In this document: one piece after another, positions 10,320 to 19,657 of the stretch
Layout of the letters: every line of letters starts with the position of its first letter
Position numbering within the stretch: position 1 is the stretch's first letter
From: Basidiobolus meristosporus CBS 931.73
Taxonomy: Eukaryota > Basidiobolomycota > Basidiobolomycetes > Basidiobolales > Basidiobolaceae
Assembly (NCBI GenBank): GCA_002104905.1
Contig: MCFE01000984.1
Span: 1-21,824 of the forward strand
DNA length: 21,824 bases
Reading direction: 5' to 3'
Made by a program: the position numbers and the translations under genes
Notes under the pieces: generated by a model
The model's input: the letters and a program-made list of their open reading frames with translations, nothing else
The model's database searches: none
What the model was told of the DNA's origin: nothing

Positions 10320-10724
10320 TTTAAGAAAACGTTGAGATATTTTCGATGTATTATCAATGAATAGATCCGAGGAGTTCTATTTTAATACATATTAGTAGGT
10401 ATGGGAAACGAATATTGCAACAAGACTTTCAAACTAGTAATGTGTTATCAAGCAAGAATCAAAGGCTAACCATAATTTTGGGCGGGAAATATTTGGAGGC
10501 TGAGGTGCTCATGGGCTTGCAAAACTGCAAGTTTAACACCGCACCACTGATAGCCCTACTGAATTATTAGTGAAGTTCTACCAACCATGTTGATAATAGA
10601 GCTGAATGCCACTTAATATTAGAATGAAACTGGCCAAAGTAAGTCATGCCATACTAACAATAATCATTTAACATCTATAATGTGACATATCAAGTACTGA
10701 TTGTGATGTGCATTCTTATGCCCA
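10320..10724. other. Unassigned DNA downstream of HSP70
   Basis: No ORF of note. On the minus strand, 10504-10560 has a tRNA-like look: an A-box-like GGCTATCAGTGGT and a hairpin with CTTGC and GCAAG arms. It lacks a convincing B box. It may be a decayed SINE head or chance. Confidence 0.3.
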
Positions 10725-10975
10725 AGTCCTTATTCCAAGTAAAACAAAGAAGTCAGTGTTAGCTCTGTAACCTACCTATAAGAGTGTGAAGCTGGGGGGA
10801 GTTGGTATGTATATTAGAAACAGGTAGGATAAGTCACCAGGGTTGAAATATAGCTTAAGGAGAAAAGTGCAAATACAGGTAGCTAAAATGCTATCAGCAG
10901 CATTAATGAGACAAATACTCTACTGACTAATGCCTATTACCAAGGATGAGTGTGCATAAGATATTGCTGCCAAAG
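10725..10975 (-). mobile_element. Degraded 3' end of an A-type LINE
   Basis: On the plus strand this aligns with the 3' end of element A at about 15158-15410. Shared landmarks in the same order are ACAAAGAAG(T/C)CAG, AAGAGTGTG(A/T)AGCTG, CATTAATGAG and GATATTGCTGCCAAAGG. The terminal stem is no longer recognisable and no telomeric seam remains. It is the most decayed member of the stack and lies closest to HSP70. The rest of its ORF2 is missing or unrecognisable. Confidence 0.6.
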
Positions 10976-11283
10976 GGTGAGGGTCAGGGTTCTGGTACTT
11001 TACTGGGAAACTTGCACATAAAGTGCAATCTTGAGATATGACAAAGTCATATGAATACAGCAACTAACACAACAAGATAATCACTACTACTCTGCTTATA
11101 GCAGAGGTAAAAGAAATGGTAAAAGCTGTAATGGTAAAGTGGTGGACGCAAGAATTTCACAAAAACTTTCAATGCTCCTATACAAGAAGTAGGCTAATAG
11201 TACTTAAGGGAAACTAAAAAGACTGAACTAAAGAGTCCTGTTCTTCATGATAAAGGAAGCAATGAAGGCTGCAGAAGCCCAAG
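10976..11283. other. Unassigned spacer before the element stack
   Basis: No gene, repeat or structure that I can support. It may be eroded sequence of the preceding LINE relic, but I could not align it to element A. Confidence 0.3.
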
Positions 11284-11289
11284 TTAGGG

Positions 11290-13288
11290 AAGGAAAGTCA
11301 CCAAGTTGGTGAAATCTTTATTTGAGTCAAGAAGTAATCTAAGCACAAAAAAAGAAGCCAATTAAGAAGACTAGGACCTCTCTAATATGTAATCTAAATT
11401 TTGTTTTGTTTCATCTCTAATGTTTGTTTCTATAAAGTAAAGCTCATCAGGGGTATATACAAAATGCAGGGGTTTTGGGGGAAGTAGAAATTGGAGATGT
11501 TTCTGATCAATATAATCTAAGAGAGGAACCCAGCCTGGGATTAGGTGTAATAGGAAAGGTGTGTGGACTTGTAAGTAGCTCTGCCACATAGATCTTAGAT
11601 GGTCTTGTGCCAGTAGTCTTGGTTTCTCAGCTTTTTGAAGTTTTGAAGCAAACTCTGTTACTACAGCAGAGCCAACCAGGGTGTGTCAGCAGGAAAATTT
11701 CAGAGAGGAGTAAGATTTAAGCCATTGTTTGATGGAGGGGTTATGTGATCTCTGAAGTTTCACTAGGAAGGAAGCATGGAGATAGACCATTCAGATTTGG
11801 TATGGGTAGAGCCCAAAGGCTCCATTAGTTGCATGGATATAGGGAGATATTGGAAGATAAGTTACTAAGGATCTGATACACTGATGGAGAAATTTATCCA
11901 GGCAGGGAAGTTCTCTGGAGGTTAGAGGTATAATGTGGAGACCAAAGTACCAGCAGTACATACTGCTTTAGAAGTATAGGGATCTTTTGAATTGGAGTTT
12001 CTGGAGTGACTACTACCAGAAGCTTTTACAGAGCCTGTTGGGCAAGATGGATCCTACTATTCAGGTGGAGCTTTGAGTCAATCCCATGTTGACAAAATGG
12101 CAGACCTAGATATATTGCTGTTGGCTGTGGCACAATGCTAGTGTTCTGTATAGTTGTAGTGCACCCAATTGGGACTGCCTTGGAAATTGAGAGTGAGAGG
12201 TTGTTGGCAGCCAAGTACTTCTCAATGATGGCAGTGTCTGTTATGGGATTAGGAGTAGCAATCTTGATATCATCTGCATAGAGAGTTAGTAGTGGATAGG
12301 GAGAGTCTGGTGAGGGGCCTTCTGGAAATAAAGGAAAGCCATGCAGAAATATCACAAATTGTAAGGGACCCAGTACATATCCTTGGACTACTCCATTTGG
12401 AACCTCACAAGTCTCTGATGTGCAACTTGGATGCAAAATTTTGGCAGAGTTCTCACAAAATAGAGAACATACAAGTAGGGTCATTGGTAGTGTGGTAACT
12501 CCTAATAGCTTGCTCCAAAGCAGAGTTCTGTCAACAGAGTCAAAGGCTCAAGTAATGTCAAACAGAATGGTTGGCAATGAGATTGGAAGTGAATGATCAT
12601 GGCTTAGCACTACATCCATATCCAAGGAGAGTTTGGGCAAGAAGCCAAACTGAGAAGAATGGAATGGATATAGTTGAGATTGCAAGGATCCTGCTATAAT
12701 AAGCTCAGGATATTCCGGCAGGTTGGTAGGAGTGAAACTGGCCAGTAAGAGCCTGGGAGTGAGTGTTTCCCTTTCCCTTGGTATAAGGGGATTACATTGG
12801 CCTGTGACCAGGCCTTTGGGGTAGTCAAGTGTTGGGCACAGATAGAGTAGAATGGGAGAAGTAAGTGACTCATTTTGGAGTAGCACACCCTGAGTAGATC
12901 ATAGGTAATCAAGTCATGTCCAGGTGCAGTATTTGCAGGAAGCTTCTTTAAAATTTTCTCCAGAAGCTTGGCTGGAATCAGAATTGGAGATGTTGGACTG
13001 TTGGATATGTTACCAGTATGGTAGAAAGGAGGAGTGGGATGCATGGATGAATCAATGAATATAGGGGCCAGTTTGTCTGGTAATGGTATACTCTTTGCTT
13101 GGGGCCTCATGGCAGTGTATACTCTTGATATGGACCTTGTGGTGGCATTCATATTTACTAAGGGCAAGGTATCCATGATATGAGCCCATAATCTAGTATG
13201 CTCAGTGATCTGTAGTGACTTGGAGTAGGAGATTGCGCTTTCAAGGAGGTTATGTGTTTATAGGTTAGGGAAACATAGGTAGCTGGAT
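11290..13288 (-). mobile_element. LINE element B1, 5'-truncated
   Basis: A non-LTR retrotransposon on the minus strand whose 3' end faces the centromere and abuts TTAGGG (11284-11289). The 3' tail contains the stem TCACCA/TGGTGA (11298-11312), the AAATAAAGATTTC box and the TGGCTTCTTT box shared by every element in the stack. It carries a decayed ORF2 from just upstream of RT to the C-terminus. Its 5' end is cut at about 13288, directly at the seam with the next element, and ORF1 and the endonuclease are absent. It is closely similar to B2 (18936-19645) over their shared 0.7 kb but has many more disabling mutations. Confidence 0.85.
11371..13288 (-). pseudogene. LINE ORF2 (reverse transcriptase) of B1, disrupted
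   Basis: Pieces in several frames rebuild the order of a LINE RT. First come the pre-RT segment (ISRVYTAMRP, about 13100) and the APGHDLITYDLL block (about 12920). Next are IPLYQGKGKHSLPGSYWPVS, where YRPIS is expected, and FDIT/AFDSVDR (motif A), broken by TGA at 12548-12550. Then come PNGVVQGYVLGP (motif B) and YADD (motif C, 12269-12280). The C-terminal domain ends at 11371. There is a frameshift near 12700, a TAA after the AQQAL block at 12026 and further breaks between 11600 and 12000. The catalytic YADD is kept but the gene cannot make a full protein. No RNase H domain is visible. Confidence 0.8.
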
Positions 13289-13294
13289 TTAGGG

Positions 13295-13621
13295 GAGGGA
13301 AAGTCACCAAGGTAGGTGAGATCTTTATTGGATTTCAGACAAGTCTTACTTAAAATAAAGAAGCCAGCTGGGAATAGAAGATTCCCAAAGTAAACACTAA
13401 GATGAACATGAATAAATCTAAGCTAAAGTTAAGGCAGTATCCCAGAGTACACTGGAGTTCAGGTTCATGGGCAAGTGAAGTAGATAAGCTTGAGAGATAT
13501 AATAATCTTTTAAGAAATGGGTAACAGCAGGTGAAGGGGAGTTTTTGATAAGTGAAGTGAATCTTGAGAGCAGAGATTCCACTAATGAGAAGGTCTTGTA
13601 AACTAGAAAATCAGGAAACTC
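13295..13621 (-). mobile_element. ORF1-only element C1, 5'-truncated
   Basis: It starts at TTAGGGG (13289-13295) with the shared tail; the stem is TCACC/GGTGA with a 6-nt loop (13304-13319). About 100 bp inside the tail is the C-terminus of an ORF1-like protein, not ORF2. It matches C2 (20158-20668) closely until 13621, where similarity stops abruptly and a CACTA-like transposon fragment begins. Confidence 0.8.
13418..13621 (-). pseudogene. ORF1 C-terminal fragment of element C1
   Basis: The final 67 codons of an ORF1-like protein end LWDTALTLA and match C2 with a few substitutions (for example LLHLPMNLN against LLHSPMNLN). The LWD block lines up with ELWDSAG near the end of element A's ORF1, which suggests homology. 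The visible open frame continues upstream into unrelated transposon DNA, so residues before about WEFPD are chimeric. ORF1 proteins of LINEs bind RNA and act as nucleic-acid chaperones; that role is inferred from position only. Confidence 0.65.
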
Positions 13622-14099
13622 CCATATGAAAAATAATTTGGTCCTGTGGGTGGATCCAATCCGGATCATCCGTCAAGATCCCGTTCAGAGACCATCATAA
13701 TAACAGCAGCTTGGAATTAGTGACCCTCCTGATGATCTTACAACAAGATCATGATGGTGTTTTGCAAATTTTATAGCCAAATAAAGGGATAAAACTTGAC
13801 AATTTTTGATTGGTGCTGTGACAATATTTGCATGTTATTGTTGCGGTCTTTCAGCACTCTATTACTATTTTGAGTGGATCCAGTTGGCCAGGACTTCCAA
13901 TTGCCTTATATGGCAAGAAACTTGACGGTATTTTGATGGCCTCACAGCAAGACTCTGATGGCTTTTTTTTGGCAGTATGACGGCCTGCTGCTGGTTATGT
14001 ATAATGCTACCATACCAATTTACCAAATGGTATTTCCCTTTTCTACCTCCCCTTGTGCAATTCAAATATTCTACTGTAGAATCACCTTTCTTTATTTGC

Positions 14100-14492
14100 T
14101 TACCCACTACTACCTTGGGTATTCCACATATAGTTCAAATAAAAAAAATCTATGGCCTTCTGCTTACTAAACTCTACAAACATGCACACCTGCCACAATT
14201 GACATACTTCTATCACCTCAACTTTTTGGCTTTTTAGTGTGATACTTGCAAAGTTGCCATATACCTTGTACTGCTGGTAGCATATACATCTTGCAAACAT
14301 ATGCTTGGTTGTTGCCACTTCTGCCATGAATACTTCCTGAATATTGGCAAAGAACTTCTTGGTATTTAGCCAATATATTCCTTCTCCCTGCTGGATTCTA
14401 GTCCCCCTTATAGGTGCGCTCTGGCTTTTGTTTATGTAAATTCCGTATTGAATGGTGTAGAAGTTGGCTTGTGACCACAAGAAGTCCGGCAT
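14100..14492 (-). pseudogene. Possible downstream part of the same transposase
   Basis: A 130-codon minus-strand ORF just downstream of the Tnp2-like fragment. It has no motif I can name. Its position and strand fit the variable C-terminal region of the same transposase after a stop or frameshift, with a block near its middle (YWLNTKKFFANIQEVF) that could be the strand-rich end of such proteins. Another ORF at 13865-14107 has no recognisable features. Confidence 0.35.
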
Positions 14493-14556
14493 ATCTTGGT
14501 GGAGTTTTCCTGATAAAAATTAGTTGCTTGTTGCACCCAACCCAACTTTGCATTAC

Positions 14557-15111
14557 TTAACTGATTACCCACGCATTGGGGCTGCTTAGCTTCTTAATGC
14601 CATAGGCATAGGTGTCTCCATGTGCACATTTGTCCTCAGTATTTTCCAACTCTTTCTGGCTGTCCTCCATGTGCCAACTCATCACATCCATGACGGACTT
14701 GAAGGTAATATTCTTGATGAGATTGGGATATGGTAGTACCTGCAACTTGACTTGTCTTCCTATCTCCCCACACATCTGCTCCATAGGAAACTCCCAAAAG
14801 GTGAAGCAAGGCCCAATATTCTCCACACACCATGTAAGATGGAGTAGAGAATGGATACAGTAGCGGCAGAGATCTACACGTTCAGCTTTATGTTTGTAGT
14901 ATAGCCGCTCAAATCCCGTCACATACTCCTCACACAACAGCTGTAGATGCGTCAAGTTGGCATTGGTGGTCCACTTCTGGATAAATATTCCTACAATGCC
15001 CACATATGACTCCCAATGCTTCCAATGTACTCTTGGTAGGAATGGCTTCAGAACACCACTTGAATAAATACATATCCAGTTCATCCAGTCTTTGCATTTG
15101 TATTGTTGCAT
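14557..15111 (-). pseudogene. Tnp2-type (CACTA/Plavaka) transposase, C-terminal fragment
   Basis: The open frame of 184 codons from the ATG at 15111 shows the conserved post-catalytic region of these transposases. It has an HWKHWESYVGIVG helix, then CEEYVTGFERLYY, then a CRYCIHSLLHL block and IGPCFTFWEFPMEQMCGEIG. The last corresponds to the RxxGPxxxxWxFxMERxCG signature that I associate with fungal Tnp2/KDZ-like families. The catalytic DDE region, which lies N-terminal to this, is missing, so the fragment cannot act alone. The frame continues artificially through the telomeric seam into element A's tail. It ends at TGA 14557-14559 after NAWVIS. Family assignment is by motif memory without a search. 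Confidence 0.6.
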
Positions 15112-15116
15112 ATGCG

Positions 15117-15133
15117 TAGGGTTAGTTAGGGGG
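15117..15133 (+). repeat. Interstitial telomere-like seam of element A
   Basis: TAGGGTTAGTTAGGGGG joins the transposon fragment to element A's 3' tail. It reads as two degenerate TTAGGG units plus the run of G that begins the tail. Confidence 0.75.
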
Positions 15134-15187
15134 AGACAGTCACCAACAGGTGAAATCTTTATTTCAGCTGAAACAAAGAAGCCAGCG

Positions 15188-17955
15188 CTACTGTTGTAGC
15201 TTTGATACAAGAGTGTGTAGCTGAGGGGAACTAGTAGGTAAGCTAATAAGAAGTGATGATAGTTCTTCAGTGCTCAAGACACTGTTCAGTGGGAAGGGGG
15301 GTAGCAAGAGAGGTAAGAATGACTTGTGAACAACATTAATGAGGGGAATGTGATAAGGATTGATATTCATCATAAAGGGAGTGTGCTGCTGCAGATATTG
15401 CTGCCAAAGGTCTGTCAAGTACTTCAGTTAGGCCAGCTTGGGTTTTTCTGACTGCAGAATAAATTCAGCAAACTTCTTGACTTCAGGATCTCCAAGTATA
15501 GTTCTCCAGCAGGAGTCAGGTGTAGTGTGGTGTGTTCTCTTCCAGGCCTTAATCAGTGGGTTGTTGCAGTTGTGAAGTCTGAGGTATAATCTGGTTCTAA
15601 GGTAGAGAAGTCTGATCTTATAGGGCATAAACCCAAAAGCACCAAGAATAGCATGTCTGTAGGGGCATTCAGGTAAATGAGGCACCAAGGAGGTAATGCA
15701 CCATACTGCAAACTTGTCAAGCTTAGTGCAGTCTCTAGAAGTAAGAGAGAGAAGTGGTAAGCCAAATTCCAGGACAGGGAAGACAAACTGCTTGAGTAGA
15801 AGGAGGCAGCTGGGAGCTGAAGTTGTAGGAGGAGTAACAGCCAGTAGCTTGTGGAGTGCCTGTCTTGCCAGGATAATTCTCTTCTTCAGGTGTGCTCCAG
15901 AGTCTAGTCCAGTAGGAAGGAAAGGAAAGCCAAGATATGTAGCAGAAACCTGAGCAGGTAGAGTGGAGTTCTCCAAGTTGATGGGAGAGCCCAAAGGTAC
16001 TGTCTTTGCAATGGAAAGCTGGAGATTATTCTTCTGCAGATACTGGTGGATGGTCTGGGAGTCTTGTTGCACATTGGAGGAGGAAATTCTGATGTCATCA
16101 GCAAAGAGAGTAACCAGGCAGTCAGCTGAGAGTCTTGGGAAATCATTCAGGAAGATGGCAAACAGTATAGGACCAAGCACAGAGCCTTGAACCACTCCAT
16201 TAGGAACTGAGAACACAGCTGATTGCTCACTTGGGTGCAGAATTCTTGCTTGTGGATCCAGAAACAGAGACCTGACAAGGAGGGTGAGAGAGGTACTGGA
16301 GAAGCATTGCAACTTGGACCAAAGCAGATTTCTGTCAACTGAATCAAAGGCCTTAGTAATATCAAACAGAACAGAGGGATACTTGCACTGGAGAGAGTGA
16401 TCTTGGCTAAGTATGACTGCATATTCCAAGGAGAGGCCAGGAACAAAGCCAAACTGTGCAGGATGAAACTGAGGGAGTCAGAGTAGAGCTCCTGAGCAAG
16501 CAGAAGCTCAAACACCTTTCTGCAGGTGGGCAGCAGAGATATTGGCCTGTAGGAGCTAGGATCCAGGTGCTTTCCTTTACCCTTGTACAGTGGCAGAACA
16601 TTTGCAAAGGACCATTCCTCAGGAGTAGAAAGCTGGGCTGAGCATTGCTGAAACAGTGGAAGCAGAAGTGCAGACATGGCCTTGGTACTAGTCTTCAGAA
16701 GCTCATAGGAGATTGTGTCCACACCTGGAGCAGTAGAGTTGGGAAGCCTCTTGAGCACATTATGGATTCTCCTTTGATCAAGTGCAAGTGGGATGGGCAG
16801 AGTCTTGAAGTCAGGATGAAAGCCAGGAGTTGAGTACTGCTTTGTAGAGAAGAAGATGTTAGCCAGTTGTTCTGTTGAAGGTAACTTCTTGGAAGAGGGC
16901 CTCATTGCCCTGTAGAGTCTTGATACTGTTCTTGTTATAGAGTTGGAAGATTGCAGAGGCAAAGAACTCATAATATGATCCCAGAGCTGAGTATGCAGAG
17001 TGTGGTGAATTGCCTTGGAGTGGTGTATTGCTGTCAGGAGGAGTTTCTCTGTTTTTGGGTTAGGGAAACTCAGGTAGCTTTGTTGCAGGGCTGAAACAAT
17101 GGATTCCCATTTTCTTGAGGTAACAGCAGTAGTCTTGCATGGCAGTGAGAGGGAGGCAGACACCAGAATCAGATGCTTCACAAAGAGCCAGGCATAGTTG
17201 AGATCATCTGGCAGAGAAAGTAGCAAACTGGCAAGCTTCAAGTAGTTCCCAAAGTCTTTCTTCTGATTCTTGGTAGCTTTGTGGGTAAGCACAGTAAGTT
17301 TTGGCAGCTTCCTTATCACAACTGGTTGCATAGAAAGGGACCAGGCTGGGTGGTCAGAGGCTCTCAAGGATCCTAGCTCAGCTCCAGAGAATTACTTAAC
17401 TTCATTCACAAAGTAGAGGGCAGCAGCAGAAGGGCAGATCCAGTCAACACATCTTTTCTCAGATTGAGCACCTAGTGCTAGCAGGTGGCTTTCTCTCAGG
17501 AAGTTCAGTAGGAATGTAGACCTTGGCTTCATTCTTGCAGTCAGAGTAGTCTTGTTCTCAGGATGGGGAATGTTGAGATCTCCAAGCAAGATAACAGGTG
17601 TTGATATAGATTGTTGGTATTGCTGAACCTTCTGGCATATAACTTGCACTTCCTGAAGGGCAAGACTTGGAGGCAGATAGCAGAGCACCAGACTGATAGT
17701 TGTCAACTGGAGAGCAGCACAGTAAGGGGAGTAAAGAGGAACACAGAGCTGAGGAGTATTGATGGTAGAAGAGATGAAGCAGATAGAGGAGGTATTCTTT
17801 GTTCTAGGAGTAGAAAAGCAATATAGATTAGTCAAAAGTATAGAGGGTAGCTGAACATCAATCAAACACAGGAGGGAAAATCTTGAAAGAAGTCTCTCTA
17901 GAGTTGTTCTTGATGGCTGTATGCTGTTGCAGTTAAGCAACAGAACTTCAGGTAG
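15188..17955 (-). pseudogene. LINE ORF2 of element A: endonuclease and reverse transcriptase
   Basis: ORF2 would nick DNA and reverse-transcribe the element's RNA. The endonuclease domain (17955 to about 17300) shows LLNCNSIQ, YLPP, GDLNIPH (near 17565), CVDWICPS and SDH (near 17355). The position of the catalytic Glu appears to be Asp (LCLIDVQLPS). RT follows with APGVDTISYELL, LPLYKGKGKHLDPSSYRPIS, FDITKAFDSVDR (motif A), PNGVVQGSVLGP (motif B) and FADD (16094-16105, motif C, Phe for the usual Tyr). A C-terminal domain ends LVSKLQQ at 15188. Breaks are an in-frame TAA at 17392-17394, a one-base frameshift between about 16450 and 16480, and an in-frame TAA at 15428-15430. No RNase H or zinc knuckle is seen. 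The frame continues directly from ORF1's TGA with no ATG at its start. LINE clade is undetermined. Confidence 0.85.
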
Positions 17956-17958
17956 TCA
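17953..17958 (-). promoter_or_regulatory. Possible leaky stop (TGA CTA) between ORF1 and ORF2
   Basis: ORF1 ends TGA CTA, and ORF2 continues in the same frame immediately afterwards, with no ATG near the endonuclease start. UGA followed by CUA is the best-known eukaryotic stop-readthrough context. ORF2 may therefore be made as an ORF1-ORF2 fusion. The alternatives are a stop mutation in a single ORF, or termination-reinitiation. Confidence 0.5.
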
Positions 17959-18930
17959 GGCAGAGTTTGTAGCTTCTTCAGAGGCAGCATTGATAATGTG
18001 ACCTGCAGAGTCCCAGAGCTCTTCAAATGGTGCATCACTTAAGTCAGCAAGGAGGGAAATGGCATGATTCTTGAGGAAGTATGCCACATCATAGGAGGGG
18101 GCTTGTCTCTTGATGGCAGCAAAGAAAGACAGAATGGCAACATGGGCTGGAGGCTTGTTGAACAGTAGAGAGTCAGAGGATTCAGATTCTTCAGGCACTA
18201 TCTTGAAGTCAGTTTTCAGCCAGTTAAGGTTCTTCTCCACAAAGGCAACAAATGGGTCAGCAATGTTTTGGTCTAGGATAACCTCCAGAATCTTCCCTTT
18301 TCTCCAGGCCAGGTTGACAATTCTTGAGAGCTGAATATTGCATGCCTTGAGTGCTTTCCTGATGTTGGAAATGGGAGTCCAGGGAACTTGCTTCAAGTAC
18401 ACCACAGTCCAGGTAGAAGCTGGTGGTAGGTTTGCTGGGGGCTTGTAAGTCCTTCTGTGTTGCAATGGAGCTGCAGTAGTCAGATTGGAGTCCACATTCT
18501 CAGTAGAAGGTTTTCTTGATGTGTCTTGCGGAATAGTACTGGAGCTGGATGTGCTGATAATTCTTGCTAGAACCTTGCCTGCATAAGTCTGAGGTATAGC
18601 TGAGGTGACTGTAGAGGTGGTGGCAGCTGGTGCAGGTGGAGAGGCAGAGACTGAAGCAGGAACTGAGGTCACTTGGGAGAAGGCAGTGGAAGCAGGTTTT
18701 CTAGGAGGAACAGAGTTCACTATCCAGTTGTTCTGTAAAACACTGGAGTAGCTTTTCTGTGGAACAGGATCTTGCTCTTGAACAGGAACAGAAGCAGGAG
18801 GCTGGGGCTGAGCAGTAGTGGTAAGGCAGTGGCACTCCAAGGAAGCTTTTTGCAAGGCATCTCTGGCAGTTTTCAGGGCAGTATTGGCTTCATTCTTGAG
18901 CTTCTTGCATTGGGCATCCAGTCTCTTGTT
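17956..18930 (-). CDS. LINE ORF1 of element A, N-terminally truncated
   Basis: This frame is open for about 325 codons from the element's truncated 5' edge to TGA at 17956-17958. The first ~40 residues are Lys/Ala/Glu-rich and could form a coiled coil. A Pro/Ser/Thr/Ala-rich linker follows, then a more structured region beginning STWTVVYLKQVPWTP and ending EELWDSAGHIINA. The last ~150 residues are homologous to the C-type ORF1 (VNLAWRKGKILEVILDQNIA against VNMRFINHHTLEVVLDKSIA). No CCHC knuckle is seen. By position this is the RNA-binding ORF1 protein of a LINE. Its true start is missing; a TTG at 18853-18855 is no better a start than other codons. Over the surviving part it has no disabling change, unlike ORF2. 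Confidence 0.75.
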   Translation of the reverse strand, partial: NKRLDAQCKKLKNEANTALKTARDALQKASLECHCLTTTAQPQPPASVPVQEQDPVPQKSYSSVLQNNWIVNSVPPRKPASTAFSQVTSVPASVSASPPAPAATTSTVTSAIPQTYAGKVLARIISTSSSSTIPQDTSRKPSTENVDSNLTTAAPLQHRRTYKPPANLPPASTWTVVYLKQVPWTPISNIRKALKACNIQLSRIVNLAWRKGKILEVILDQNIADPFVAFVEKNLNWLKTDFKIVPEESESSDSLLFNKPPAHVAILSFFAAIKRQAPSYDVAYFLKNHAISLLADLSDAPFEELWDSAGHIINAASEEATNSA

Positions 18931-18935
18931 TTAGG

Positions 18936-19645
18936 GGAGGGAAAGTCACCAAGTTGGTGAAATCTTTATTTGAGTTAAGAACTAATCTAGGTACAAATAA
19001 AGAAGCCAATTAAGAGGTCTAGAACCTCTCTAATAAGTAATCTAATTTATGTTTTGTTTCATCTCTAATGTTTGTTTCAATAAAGTAAAGCTCATCAGGG
19101 GTAAATATAAAATTCAGGGGTTTTGGGGGAAGTACAAATTGTAGATGTTTCTGATCAATATAATCCAAGACTGGAACCCAGCCTGGGATTAGGTGTAGTA
19201 GGAAAGGTGTGTGGACTTGTAAGTAGCTCTGCCACATAGATCTTAGATGGTCCTGAGCCAGTAGTCTTGGTTTTTCAGCTTTTTGAAGTTTTGAAGCAAG
19301 CTCTGTTACTACAGCAGAGCCAACCAGGGTGTGCCAGCAAGAAGATTTCAGGGAGGAGTTAGATTGAAGCCATTGTTTGATGGAGGGGTTATGTGATTTC
19401 TGAAGTTTGACTAGGAAGGAAGCACGGAGATAGACCATTCGGATTTGGTATGGGTAGAAGCCAAAGGCTCCATTAGTTGCATGGATATAGGGAGATACTG
19501 GAAGATAAGGTACCAAGGATCTGATACACTGATGGAGAAATTTATCCAGGCGGTGAAGTTCTCTGGAGGTTAGGGGTATAATGTGGAGACCAAATTCAAG
19601 TACCGGCAGTACATACTGCTTCAGAAGTATAGGGATCTTTTGAAT
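18936..19645 (-). mobile_element. LINE element B2, severely 5'-truncated
   Basis: A second B-family copy starting at TTAGGGG (18931-18937), with the stem TCACC-AAGTT-GGTGA (18946-18960) and the same boxes as B1. It keeps only the last ~0.7 kb and is cut at about 19645, directly at TTAGGGTTAGGG of the next element. It is highly similar to B1 but, over this stretch, without stops. Confidence 0.88.
19019..19644 (-). pseudogene. LINE ORF2 C-terminal fragment of B2
   Basis: The final ~208 codons of a LINE ORF2 are in one open frame. It starts in the post-RT segment (IPILLKQYVLPVLEFGL, near 19640), passes through FGFYPYQIRMVYLRA and ends LDYLLERF. Element A has the same order (LLLLKQFVFPVLEFGL, FGFMPYKIRLLYLRT). 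The homologous B1 region is broken. This is a 5' truncation typical of incomplete reverse transcription, so the fragment has no start and no RT active site. Confidence 0.8.
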
Positions 19646-19657
19646 TTAGGGTTAGGG
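19646..19657 (+). repeat. Interstitial telomere seam (2 x TTAGGG)
   Basis: TTAGGGTTAGGG lies between the truncated 5' end of B2 and the 3' tail of D1. It looks like telomerase product laid down between two insertion events. Confidence 0.85.

Larger units (their letters stand above)
13622..15116 (-). mobile_element. Fragment of a CACTA/Plavaka-like DNA transposon
   Basis: A 1.5-kb block unlike anything else in the stack lies between the truncated 5' end of C1 and the TAGGGTTAG seam of A. It contains the C-terminal part of a Tnp2-type transposase on the minus strand (14557-15111) and a further ORF fragment (14100-14492). From 13670 to 14000 the plus strand repeats short GACGG/GATGGC-like words, such as TGACGGTATTTTGATGGCC, that could be subterminal repeats. 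I could not define terminal inverted repeats or target duplications. Its right end is capped by telomere-like repeats, so it may be a broken end later healed. Confidence 0.6.
15131..18930 (-). mobile_element. LINE element A, longest copy (ORF1 plus ORF2)
   Basis: A 3.8-kb non-LTR retrotransposon on the minus strand carrying most of ORF1, an AP-type endonuclease and RT. The 3' UTR is only about 55 nt: TGGCTTCTTT box, AAATAAAGATTTC, stem TCACC/GGTGA with a 4-nt loop (15140-15153), then a C-rich end fused to CCCTAA-like repeats. There is no poly(A) tail. It is 5'-truncated inside ORF1 at about 18930 by the seam with B2. It has three defects (TAA at 17392, a frameshift near 16460, TAA at 15428), so it is dead but only recently. 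Confidence 0.9.

Noticed and set aside
10504-10560. tRNA gene or SINE head on the minus strand downstream of HSP70
   Set aside because: A-box-like sequence and a hairpin are visible, but there is no convincing B box or acceptor stem, so it is kept only as a note.
14557-15210. A 217-residue protein running from the transposase fragment through the seam into element A's tail
   Set aside because: The first ~33 codons are antisense reading of the telomeric seam and LINE tail by chance; only the part from 15111 downward resembles a transposase.
15428-15430. TAA at 15428 as the true end of ORF2 in element A
   Set aside because: The frame continues in phase to 15188 with clear homology to the C-terminus of B1 and B2 (WQQYLQQHTPF against WQSYLQVHTPF), so this stop is a mutation.
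15696-17826. Plus-strand ORFs within element A
   Set aside because: They are shadows of the minus-strand ORF2 reading frame and have no independent support.
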